This document shows, one piece after another, positions 1 to 8,239 of a stretch of DNA of 21,262 bases. Position 1 is the stretch's first letter; the number at the start of each line of letters is the position of its first letter. Under the pieces are notes generated by a model. The model was given only the letters and a program-made list of their open reading frames with translations, searched no databases and was not told the origin of the DNA. Source of the DNA: a virus. Location of the stretch: positions 1 to 21,262 of the IMG/VR virus record IMGVR_UViG_3300043399_000056; one strand, 5' to 3'. The position numbers were made by a program, and so were the translations under genes.

Positions 1-1774
1 TTGAACCGTTTACAACACCAGTATATACACCAGTTGAATTGGCAATTGTTGAAGTACCAACACTAATTGTTGCGCCGTTAACTGTTCCAGTTGTAAATAC
101 ACCAGTGGAATTTGCAATAGTTGAAGTACCAACAGTATGACTAGCAGCATTAATAGTGCCAGTAGTATAAATTCCTGTAGTATTACCTAAATTATTAACT
201 GAGCCTAAGTATGTAGAAGAGTTTGCTGCAAGTGTTCCAATGTATGTAGCATTTACATGAACACCAGTAGCATTTACTACCAAACCAGTACCTTGAGTAA
301 CAAATAACCCTGTGGTATTAGCAGTTATACCACTATTTGCTAATATTGATACCGTACCAGTAGTTGTAATTGGTCCACCTGTAAGACCATTACCAGTCGC
401 TACAGATGTTACAGTACCACTTGCACCCGCAGATCCCCAGTATATTGTAGTGCCATTCGACGTTAATACCTGACCGGAAGTACCTATACCACCGTTAGCT
501 TGTAGACCAACTGCAGTACCAATTACTAATCTAGTAGTATTAGCAATTACTGATGTACCAACACTAATTGTTGCGCCGTTAACTGTTCCAGTTGTAAATA
601 CACCAGTTGAATTGGCAATTGTGTTAGTACCAACGGTATGACTAGCAGCATTTATTGTGCTAGTGGCTAAAATTGTATTAGTAGATAATGTATCTGTTGT
701 TTTATTAAATGTTAAACCAGTATCACCTGCTAGAGCTCCAGCATCATTAAATTGTATTTGTGTATTAGAACCTGCAACACCTGCAGATGGTGTACTCCAA
801 TACACTGTAGTACCATTTGAAGTTAATACTTGACCAGAAGTACCTATACCATTGTTAGCTTGTAGACCAACTGCAGTACCAATTGCTAATCTGGTAGTAT
901 TAGCTATTATTGAAGTACCAACTGTTATACTTGAACCATTAACTACGCCGGCATATATACCGGTAGAATTTGCTATAAAATTTGAACCAATATTATAAGC
1001 AGTTGAATTTACAACGGTTGAATTAGCAGTAAATGTCCCTACACTGAGTGTGGTCGATGTTTTATTAAATGTTAAACTTGATGAACTGCCTAGAGTTTCC
1101 GAATCATTAAATTGAATATATGTATTTGATCCGGTAACAACTCTACTCCACTGACCATTAGCATTTAAATAGTAATCATTATTAGCATATTGAGCTGCAG
1201 TTGGTGCTAATATTGAATATGATACTGTTGAATTAGATATACCAAACGCCGTTGAATTTATTGTGGTATTAACCGTTGAATTACCAACACTTACAGTGCC
1301 ATTTACAGTTACATTTGAACTAAATACTGATGGGCTTGTAGAAGTCATATTTACAGCATTTGCAAATGTGACTGCTTCAGAAAAAGTCACAGCATTTGCA
1401 AATGATGTATTACCAGTAATTGAGATACTATTAGCTGTAATATTTACATTAGTTACTGCAATCATTAAAACAGAAACAGTACTATTGGCAGTCAGTGTTA
1501 CTAAGTTACTAGTGCTATACTTAAAAGCTACATTAGAGACTATGTTGAGTACACCATTAGAAGAAACGTTTCCACCACTCAGTCCATTTGCAACATACAA
1601 ATAATTAGCACCGAAGTAACCATTAACATAACCGTTACCAGTAGAAATTGAACCACCGGTAGAAGTATCGACAGTCACAGTGTTTTGAGATACAATCTCG
1701 ACTAGTCTGTTTGTAGTAGATAACCATGCGCCAAATGATTGAGTATTAGCGACAGAGGTAACAGTTATAGTCAT
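1..1774 (-). CDS. Tail-fibre-like structural protein, C-terminus beyond the window
   Basis: The frame is open from the ATG at 1774-1772 to the left edge, giving 591 codons with no stop, so the 3' end is missing. The ATG overlaps the TGA of the 71-aa gene (ATGA), which suggests translational coupling. The translation begins MTITVTSVANTQSFGAW and is very rich in Thr, Asn, Ser, Gly and Val. It repeats short beta-type phrases such as 'GTSGQVLTSNGTT' followed by a Tyr-Trp, 'IQFND', 'LTFNKT' and 'TVNGATISVGTS'. The 'SGQVLTSNG...YW' and 'IQFND...G' phrases are common in phage tail fibres and fibre-like adhesins (family knowledge). A near-identical block recurs about 360 bases apart (441-560 and 801-920), and a shorter 12-residue repeat lies at 1353-1404. 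Position after the baseplate genes supports a fibre or fibre-base role. I see no receptor-binding tip or chaperone domain, which may lie outside the window. A long Asn/Thr-rich structural protein other than a fibre is the alternative. Confidence 0.75.
   Translation of the reverse strand, partial: MTITVTSVANTQSFGAWLSTTNRLVEIVSQNTVTVDTSTGGSISTGNGYVNGYFGANYLYVANGLSGGNVSSNGVLNIVSNVAFKYSTSNLVTLTANSTVSVLMIAVTNVNITANSISITGNTSFANAVTFSEAVTFANAVNMTSTSPSVFSSNVTVNGTVSVGNSTVNTTINSTAFGISNSTVSYSILAPTAAQYANNDYYLNANGQWSRVVTGSNTYIQFNDSETLGSSSSLTFNKTSTTLSVGTFTANSTVVNSTAYNIGSNFIANSTGIYAGVVNGSSITVGTSIIANTTRLAIGTAVGLQANNGIGTSGQVLTSNGTTVYWSTPSAGVAGSNTQIQFNDAGALAGDTGLTFNKTTDTLSTNTILATSTINAASHTVGTNTIANSTGVFTTGTVNGATISVGTSVIANTTRLVIGTAVGLQANGGIGTSGQVLTSNGTTIYWGSAGASGTVTSVATGNGLTGGPITTTGTVSILANSGITANTTGLFVTQGTGLVVNATGVHVNATYIGTLAANSSTYLGSVNNLGNTTGIYTTGTINAASHTVGTSTIANSTGVFTTGTVNGATISVGTSTIANSTGVYTGVVNGS
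54..106. repeat. 53-base direct repeat, copy A (inside the fibre gene)
   Basis: Bases 54-106 are identical over 53 bases to 555-607, by reading the two stretches base by base. Both copies are in the same frame of the fibre-like gene and encode the phrase 'TGVFTTGTVNGATISVGT'. Identity at synonymous positions suggests recent duplication or gene conversion between fibre repeats. Confidence 0.85.
441..560. repeat. 120-base diverged repeat, copy 1 (360-base offset)
   Basis: Aligned without gaps to 801-920, it shows 14 differences in 120 bases by hand count, and most look like third-position changes. It encodes the 'GTSGQVLTSNGTT' phrase and the 'TRLVIGTAVGLQAN' phrase of the fibre-like protein. 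The offset of 360 bases equals 120 residues, so this is an in-frame protein repeat. Confidence 0.8.
555..607. repeat. 53-base direct repeat, copy B (inside the fibre gene)
   Basis: Second exact copy of the 54-106 repeat, offset by 501 bases (167 codons, so in frame). Homology continues beyond the exact match on the left-hand side with scattered differences. Confidence 0.85.
801..920. repeat. 120-base diverged repeat, copy 2 (360-base offset)
   Basis: Partner of 441-560. It carries the same protein phrases with mainly synonymous differences, indicating an older duplication than the exact 53-base pair. Confidence 0.8.
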
Positions 1775-1986
1775 TTATTATGTCCTACTAATGATCTTAG
1801 GAGTTCTTTAATCTCATTTATATCTCTTTTTAGCTCCTCATGTTCTTTTACTATGGCATCAAGATGAGCTTCTTTCTTTTTGCGAGCTTTGTATGCACGC
1901 AGAGAATCGTTATCTGTATTTAGGATAGCTGAAGAGTCTGCATCACGAACAAACTCTTCAGCATCTTTTACTTTTAAATACTGCAC
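1771..1986 (-). CDS. Small charged coiled-coil protein, probable virion or assembly factor
   Basis: A 71-aa protein with a GTG start at 1986-1984. The stop of the preceding gene (TAA, 1990-1988) is one base upstream, an AGG sits six bases before the GTG, and there is no internal ATG, so GTG is the only sensible start. Its TGA overlaps the ATG of the fibre-like gene. Residues 1-30 contain 'DAEEFVRDADSSAILNTD'. Residues about 33-40 are basic (KARKKKEA), and residues about 41-67 form a likely amphipathic helix or short coiled coil with regularly spaced Leu/Ile (LDAIV, LKRDI, IKELLRSL). I recall similar short proteins in this position in marine T4-like phages, with unknown function. Being wedged between the 2077-aa protein and the fibre suggests a connector, trimerisation partner or chaperone role, which is inference only. 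Confidence 0.8.
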   Translation of the reverse strand: MQYLKVKDAEEFVRDADSSAILNTDNDSLRAYKARKKKEAHLDAIVKEHEELKRDINEIKELLRSLVGHNK

Positions 1987-1987
1987 G

Positions 1988-4900
1988 TTATACCTGTAAT
2001 GCTATGGCTCTCATGTCAGACACTCTAGGCACTATGTGTGATCCCTCGTCAGAAACCATGACTATTTTGATAGAGAAAGTCTTAAAACTATGATAGTGTG
2101 CACCGGTTTTTGTATAGTACGAGATGGTATTTGATTCATACCTATCTTTAAATGCCGTCTGAGGAATATAATACAAATAATTTGGACTTGTATTTGTAAT
2201 ATCTGTATTAGTTATAGATAGCTCAGTGGTTGAACCCGGTGTAGCTAGCTTCAATGATGTCGTGTTAGAAGTCAGTATGCTATAGAAACCATTAGACAGT
2301 CCGTTAGCGTTTGTGCCGACGTAATAGAGCAAAGAGCCGACCGAGAGAGCAGAAGAGTTGCTTATAGATAAAGCATTTCCTGATATACCGGTAGATATAA
2401 ATGTACTGTATATTGCATAGTCAGACATGGCAGTGTTTGATGCAGCATTGACTGAGTATCTAAATGGTACGTCATATACAAACTCTTTGTAGTCATTGCG
2501 ATCAATTCTGCTGCTTATTACAGCGGAAGAAGTATTTTGATTCAACAGAGTCCATGCTTTTGATTCAATCTGCTCTGAGTCATCAGCGTTTAGTATCTTG
2601 GTGTAAACTTTTATGTCTGTGTTTGCTGGCTTATATGCGGAAAGATATACAAGTAAATCTTCCGCATCTTGACCCTCTGCTAGTACAACTCGCTTAGAAA
2701 CATACTTAGCAGCTGCATCACCACCTGCTGGGTTTACTTCATATGTAGTGTTAGAAGTAAAATTGATCACGTTTTTAATAACTAGCATGTCTGACTTGAT
2801 ATCATCAAACACTGGACTCAATTGATCATTAATGCTAGTCAGTGGCACTGATACAATTAAGCTTTTTGTTCCACCATTCTGTAGTTCCACTGACCTAGAC
2901 CTGATGATTCTCTCTTTATCAGTAAAGAAAGTTTCCATGTCAGAAGTAACAACGGTGAAATCTGAATCAATGGAACCTGAAGTATTCATACCTTTCAATC
3001 TTACAGAAGCATTGGTTCCGGATGGTGTGATGTAAGAGAACTGCGGGACTACGACACTGTAAGTCAAAGAATCAACCGACACTAAGTTTGCTCTAGCGCC
3101 ACTCTCAGATCCGATGAGTAAAGCATTAGCAGAACCAAATACTACATTAGTAAATCCGGTTGTTGAGTTAGCTGTGCTCTGATACGCGTGAAGCAAATTC
3201 TGTGAAGAAGATACACGAGAAACATAACCATACAGTCCACCATTAGCAGCGATGTAACCAATAGAGCAATTAGAATCGGTGAAACTTAAATTTGAGTTTA
3301 ATACGATGTGTGTGGTGTTTGGTATTGATGTTATGTATCTGACATCAGTCACTTCACCAGTGTTAGAAGTAACGTATATGTAACCACTGTTAGCGGCAGA
3401 AAACAGGCTAACAGCATTTGGTGAGGCATTATTATAGACAGCGACCGTATTTGATGTGCTATTTCCACTAGCGTTAGAAGTCATTACTACTATACCATTT
3501 GATACATATAGCTTTTCACCTGCTCTAAAATCACCATAGAAATTATTAGCAGTAAAGAACTCATCATTAGCGTTATTGTAAATAATCGTTCCAGTGTTAG
3601 ATGAAAACTTAGCACGATGAATGACGAACTTAACGTCTTCTTTTTGGTATGGTGTCCATATGCTATTAGTAGAAGAAGAGAACAATACACCGGTAGAGTT
3701 GTTGACGTAAATGGGTATGTTAGTCAACACGTCGGTGCCACCTATCTCAGCCACCCACAAGTTATAACCATCGTTGTTTCCAAGTGGCACTACTACGAAG
3801 CAATACTCTTCATTTGTTTGTAAAAACAGCGGTGAATCAAACACGAAAGAAGTGACTGCTGAAGAGTCTTCACTAACGTTAACTTGCGCCGGCGTCAATG
3901 CTTTCCTTCCGAAAGGTACGATCTTTGTTGTCGGTGCACCGTTATCCATGTATCTTACTTGCATCTCTACACCAAAAGTAGGATGTTTCGTCTTGAAGAA
4001 CACGTCTATCTGTGGGACATAAACACCAGCTGTATCTTCACCACTATCAATAAAGAACGACTGAGCTATAGGATCAACTCTTCTAACAGTGGTTGCAGTC
4101 GGTGTAGCAACTGGAGGTACTGGAAGTATAGACGTTACACGTGAAAAAGTTCTAGAAGATTGTACATTGTTAGAAACATTTATCGTATTAACAGCTACTT
4201 GTGGCAACCTGGTAGTAAGACTAAACCTAGACTTAGTTATGCTTATATTGCTAGCAGTGTAGCTACCGGCAGCTTGTGTGGTTACTGAGTTTGAGTCAGT
4301 AGATATGTTAGAAACGTCAGCTAGTCTGAATACTCTGTCACCAGTCTTAAAGGTGTTAGCTGGAATATCAAACAAACCATAGACGAAGCCGTTGCTGTCA
4401 CTGGTGAACTCACCACCGAGTGTATCGGTGGGGGCAAAGCTTGAATCGGTCGGAGTGCAGTGTTGTGTGACGGCAATGCTATCAAAGAATGGATAAACTC
4501 TCGTGTTTGGCTTGATTCCAGAAGCGGTGAATCTTACTCTTCTGGGTCTCATGAATAATTGTACAGAGACGTCTTGAACGATCTCACCGAAATCAAACCT
4601 GTTTGAGATAGTAGAAGCGCTAAAGTCTAGATCGGGTCGAACAGTAGTGGTCGTGGTGATTGCTTCAACGTCTTGAGAGTTGATGTTACTCAATCTTCCA
4701 CTGACCATACTCTGAGTAGTGGTGTTACGTATCACTCTCTCAGCAGTAGATGTACTGACGACTCTTTCGGTGCCGATGATGCTCGGCAAAGCGTTCACTA
4801 GAGTGGTAATGCCTGATAAATCGATATTACCCACAATGCTTGGGTTAACATCAAGGTCGACGCCGGCATCACCTGGTGGGTCAAGAGTGACGTTACCGTT

Positions 4901-7900
4901 CCACACGTATATGATGTTTTCTGCACAGTTTCTTACTTTATTAGCAAAGCTTTGTTCTATGTAAGGGACCGTGTTACTAGATAGATGAATGAGGCTCCCG
5001 GTCTTAGTGACGTTTGTGCTGTTACTAGCGTTGAAATCTAGATCGATCATGTTTCTAGAAATAGTCGGTGCTAGTTCTTGTACTTTATAGTCAACCGCTG
5101 CTTTAAATTCAGTGCTTGATGTATCAGCGATTGTGAAGCCCTTAAATGAGTCTACAATAAATCCATTCTTGAATCTCTCAGAACCAGTGTCATCTTTAAT
5201 GATTAGAGTTTTGGCAGATGACTCTAACAGTGACAATGAAGTGTAGTATTCTAGTCTAGCAAATCGATTATCTAGTACTCCAATGTCACGCATGGTGTAA
5301 CGACGATATTGTTGAAGATCGATAGACACACCGTATTCTGGTCTGTTGAAAGTTTTTACATCTTCTTGTGATAGTGAAGGATATGGTGGGATAGTCAACA
5401 CACCCAGAGTCATAGAACCATCTATGTCTCGTGGTGCACTTGGCGTTGGGGATGGGGCACCCTCAATTACATTTATTCTGCCCTCTGATGACAGAGCAAC
5501 TTTATCTTTTCTACCCAAGTAGTAAGAAAAAGCAGTATTGAAGTTAGAATCTGCTTTTATGGAATAAGCACCATCACTGTCTATCTTTAATACTAAAGAA
5601 GTACTTGGGTTAACTGTAGCATCAGCTATTATTGTAGCACTATTTGCTGTATTATTAGCATATGGTCTAAAATCAATACAATCACGAAGATCTAGTGATG
5701 CACCAGTACTAGACGTGAATACCGGGATTTGCGCAGTTTGAATAGCTGTAGTATTAGAAGTATTTGCATCATCTATTTGGTATGAATTGATAGAAAAGTA
5801 ACCTATTCCACCAGAATAATCTGGAGTCAAATGATCTAATTCAATCAAAAATAAATCGTTAGCACCCACTGTATGCCCGGCGCCAGGTTTTAAGCTAATT
5901 GATGCTAAACCATAATGCCCATCTCTTTGACCATTATCGAGTATAAATTTATCTGCATAATTTGGGTTAGTATTAGCATACGTTATGCCCTGATGCACAG
6001 CTCTTATTTTGATCACATCAGATATACCGAGAGACCATGGACCAACATTTTTGCTTGGATGCGTGTTTGCAGCTATCTTTACATATCTATTTTTATTAAC
6101 TACTTTAGCAGCTTGAGTAGCTTGATCTCTAAAGACGTCATAATAAATAGTAGCTACAAATGTATTACCAAGATTTACACCAAGATTAAGTGTTCCTGAT
6201 AAACCATCACTAGCTATGGTGACGTTAGCTGAATCTTCACGTGAAAAACTGATTGGTATACCAGCTGGGAAATAACGAGCATAAGCATTAGAACTCAAGG
6301 CATTACTAAATGTATTTGCGACTGTCATGTAAGTTGTATTTGTTATTGATGTTACACGACGTATATTATATGTAACTGCAGTAGCATTTGCTACATAAAC
6401 ATAATCACCAACCGCAAATTCGGTTGTAAATGAAGTTCCAGAACCGGTAACAACGTTTGAACCAGGAGTAACAGTGACTGTGCCCGTAGCATTTGCTGCT
6501 CTGGAAGCGGTGTTAGGCACTACAATGAAAGTAGATTCGTTACCCTCAGATAGAGATCCAGTGAGTGCTATCTTATCTGTGCCGCCTGGATGTGAAGTCG
6601 GTGGTGTGATGCTAGCAGAACCATTTGCTTGAAAAGTTCTAGTAGTACTAGTCCTATAGGTAAAAGAAGTTGGTGTAGTATTGATAGTCTTTACAGCATT
6701 CTTACCCAAGCTAAAGACCATGTCACGGTTAGCAGTCTCACGCAAGACAGCTTCTCCGCTCACTAGTACTGGATCGGCAAAAGCTTTTACAGAACTGCCG
6801 TCCGTGGCGTATATGACACGCGTGTCGGCGAAAGAACGATTGCCTTCTGTGATCTTGATATCAAACAGATACATTTTATACTGAGCGTCAGGGGTACCTG
6901 GTGTTCCACTGTAATATTCTATAGTTCTTACTCTAGCAGTACCGATCTTTGTAGTCGGTGCTGAAGCACTAGCATAATCATTATTTGTAACGTGCAATGA
7001 ACCGGCGTTGCCGTTATAATATAATTCAACTTCATCTAAATTAAAGATATCAAACGGACCACATAGTTCTTTGACGTATACGTAGTTACCGTAGTTTGCT
7101 GTTACTATCTGATTTGGGAAGTAAACACTATCAGTGCCTTTTCTTATGTCTACTCTGTTCTTATCAGAGAATTCTACTCTGTAACCATAGACGTAACCAA
7201 GACCCTTGTCTACTTCAAGCACCAAGTTGTTTGCGTTAGTCGTGTTAGCAGAAACTGATAGTTCAAATGGATCTACAATGTAGTTGCCGCTCTCTTCATA
7301 AGTTCTTTTAGCCATCTCAGCACCGATTTTAGCATATTGAGGATCGGTGTTAATGATTGCAGGTAGACCATCTCTGAAGTTAACAATAGAGAAAAAGTTA
7401 TTAGTGTTTGAAGTAGCTGAGTTTGTCGAAGTGTTCTCACTGACTCTAGAAACTAGCGTCGCGGATAGTTTGAGTCTGCTAGCACCTGGAGCGTTAAAAT
7501 TTGGTGAACCTATAGCATTATCATAAAGATTCTCGTCAGTATCTGCCGTAACTATTGATTCCGCAAGTTCAAACCCAATAGCTTTATTCTGTGGATTAGT
7601 GTCATACTTTGATACTATAGTGGTTTGTGGCGCTACTCGCACAAAGTATCCACTCTTGAATATCACACCTTCGTTAACTGATACAGCATATCCTTTACCA
7701 ATAGGCGAGTAAGAAGCACTAGCTACAATTACGTTAGCTACATTTGTATCTGTAGTTGTCCTAATGAATACATCTTCACCGGCGTCAAAAGTTTTTTGTT
7801 GTACACCGTTAGCATACAGAGCAGAGTTCAAGTATCTGATGTAGACTGTGTTTAGGTCAGGATCATTAGCTTCTAGACCAGCGACAGAATTTATAATGAT

Positions 7901-8221
7901 AGCTTGTAAGTTAGCAATGTTTACTAGTTTATTACCAATATAATCTTTAACATTGATGACTGTGCCACTGGTGTCTAAGTCTTGAAGCTTTACGTACTCA
8001 TATTGTGAATCATATGATACTGTGCAACCTTCTACTATAGATCCGTCTTTGAATATGTGTCGACCAAACTTATCTACTTGATCCTGTATTATGCTCTGGA
8101 TCTGAGTAAGTTCTCTAGCCTGAACAGCCGTGCTTGGCTTAAAAAGGATCTTGTAATAATTGTCAGCTTGATCATAATCATCAAAATATGGAGCCGCGTT
8201 AAAATTAGTTTCTAAAGGCAT
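1988..8221 (-). CDS. Giant baseplate or tail structural protein with DUF4815-like N-terminus (2077 aa)
   Basis: No enzymatic motif is visible. Residues about 33-65 carry the landmark 'VQARELTQIQSIIQDQV' followed by 'FGRHIFKDGSIVEG', which I associate with DUF4815-type phage tail proteins (family call from memory, moderate certainty). Residues about 960-1005 contain 'YRRYTMRDIGVLDNRFARLE', typical of a helical connector. Residues 1224-1247 are 'MRPRRVRFTASGIKPNTRVY' plus PFFD, about 1404-1427 'IDVFFKTKHPTFGVEMQVRY', and about 1520-1539 'SIWTPYQKEDVKFVIHRAKF'; these three blocks recur in large phage tail proteins. The remainder is beta-type and Asn/Thr/Ser-rich, with modules resembling parts of gp8. 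The C-terminus ends with a P-R-V-S-D-M-R-A-I-A-L motif. It follows gp8, where T4 has genes 9 and 10, so it may take their place at the baseplate edge. The ATG at 8221 is preceded by an AAAGGG about ten bases upstream. Confidence 0.85.
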   Translation of the reverse strand: MPLETNFNAAPYFDDYDQADNYYKILFKPSTAVQARELTQIQSIIQDQVDKFGRHIFKDGSIVEGCTVSYDSQYEYVKLQDLDTSGTVINVKDYIGNKLVNIANLQAIIINSVAGLEANDPDLNTVYIRYLNSALYANGVQQKTFDAGEDVFIRTTTDTNVANVIVASASYSPIGKGYAVSVNEGVIFKSGYFVRVAPQTTIVSKYDTNPQNKAIGFELAESIVTADTDENLYDNAIGSPNFNAPGASRLKLSATLVSRVSENTSTNSATSNTNNFFSIVNFRDGLPAIINTDPQYAKIGAEMAKRTYEESGNYIVDPFELSVSANTTNANNLVLEVDKGLGYVYGYRVEFSDKNRVDIRKGTDSVYFPNQIVTANYGNYVYVKELCGPFDIFNLDEVELYYNGNAGSLHVTNNDYASASAPTTKIGTARVRTIEYYSGTPGTPDAQYKMYLFDIKITEGNRSFADTRVIYATDGSSVKAFADPVLVSGEAVLRETANRDMVFSLGKNAVKTINTTPTSFTYRTSTTRTFQANGSASITPPTSHPGGTDKIALTGSLSEGNESTFIVVPNTASRAANATGTVTVTPGSNVVTGSGTSFTTEFAVGDYVYVANATAVTYNIRRVTSITNTTYMTVANTFSNALSSNAYARYFPAGIPISFSREDSANVTIASDGLSGTLNLGVNLGNTFVATIYYDVFRDQATQAAKVVNKNRYVKIAANTHPSKNVGPWSLGISDVIKIRAVHQGITYANTNPNYADKFILDNGQRDGHYGLASISLKPGAGHTVGANDLFLIELDHLTPDYSGGIGYFSINSYQIDDANTSNTTAIQTAQIPVFTSSTGASLDLRDCIDFRPYANNTANSATIIADATVNPSTSLVLKIDSDGAYSIKADSNFNTAFSYYLGRKDKVALSSEGRINVIEGAPSPTPSAPRDIDGSMTLGVLTIPPYPSLSQEDVKTFNRPEYGVSIDLQQYRRYTMRDIGVLDNRFARLEYYTSLSLLESSAKTLIIKDDTGSERFKNGFIVDSFKGFTIADTSSTEFKAAVDYKVQELAPTISRNMIDLDFNASNSTNVTKTGSLIHLSSNTVPYIEQSFANKVRNCAENIIYVWNGNVTLDPPGDAGVDLDVNPSIVGNIDLSGITTLVNALPSIIGTERVVSTSTAERVIRNTTTQSMVSGRLSNINSQDVEAITTTTTVRPDLDFSASTISNRFDFGEIVQDVSVQLFMRPRRVRFTASGIKPNTRVYPFFDSIAVTQHCTPTDSSFAPTDTLGGEFTSDSNGFVYGLFDIPANTFKTGDRVFRLADVSNISTDSNSVTTQAAGSYTASNISITKSRFSLTTRLPQVAVNTINVSNNVQSSRTFSRVTSILPVPPVATPTATTVRRVDPIAQSFFIDSGEDTAGVYVPQIDVFFKTKHPTFGVEMQVRYMDNGAPTTKIVPFGRKALTPAQVNVSEDSSAVTSFVFDSPLFLQTNEEYCFVVVPLGNNDGYNLWVAEIGGTDVLTNIPIYVNNSTGVLFSSSTNSIWTPYQKEDVKFVIHRAKFSSNTGTIIYNNANDEFFTANNFYGDFRAGEKLYVSNGIVVMTSNASGNSTSNTVAVYNNASPNAVSLFSAANSGYIYVTSNTGEVTDVRYITSIPNTTHIVLNSNLSFTDSNCSIGYIAANGGLYGYVSRVSSSQNLLHAYQSTANSTTGFTNVVFGSANALLIGSESGARANLVSVDSLTYSVVVPQFSYITPSGTNASVRLKGMNTSGSIDSDFTVVTSDMETFFTDKERIIRSRSVELQNGGTKSLIVSVPLTSINDQLSPVFDDIKSDMLVIKNVINFTSNTTYEVNPAGGDAAAKYVSKRVVLAEGQDAEDLLVYLSAYKPANTDIKVYTKILNADDSEQIESKAWTLLNQNTSSAVISSRIDRNDYKEFVYDVPFRYSVNAASNTAMSDYAIYSTFISTGISGNALSISNSSALSVGSLLYYVGTNANGLSNGFYSILTSNTTSLKLATPGSTTELSITNTDITNTSPNYLYYIPQTAFKDRYESNTISYYTKTGAHYHSFKTFSIKIVMVSDEGSHIVPRVSDMRAIALQV

Positions 8222-8239
8222 TCTGTATAGACCCTTTGA

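Noticed and set aside
1-1140. Regularly repeated DNA considered as a CRISPR array or non-coding tandem repeat
   Set aside because: Copies are in frame within an open reading frame, spacings differ (360, 501 bases) and there is no short palindromic repeat with uniform spacers.
1263-1604. Plus-strand open frame of 113 codons opposite the fibre-like gene
   Set aside because: Antisense to the Thr/Val/Asn-rich fibre frame, which is open for the full 1774 bases and has clear fibre phrases.
1-1774. Diversity-generating retroelement target in the fibre gene
   Set aside because: No reverse transcriptase gene, no template repeat and no adenine-specific variation between the repeat copies is visible in the window.
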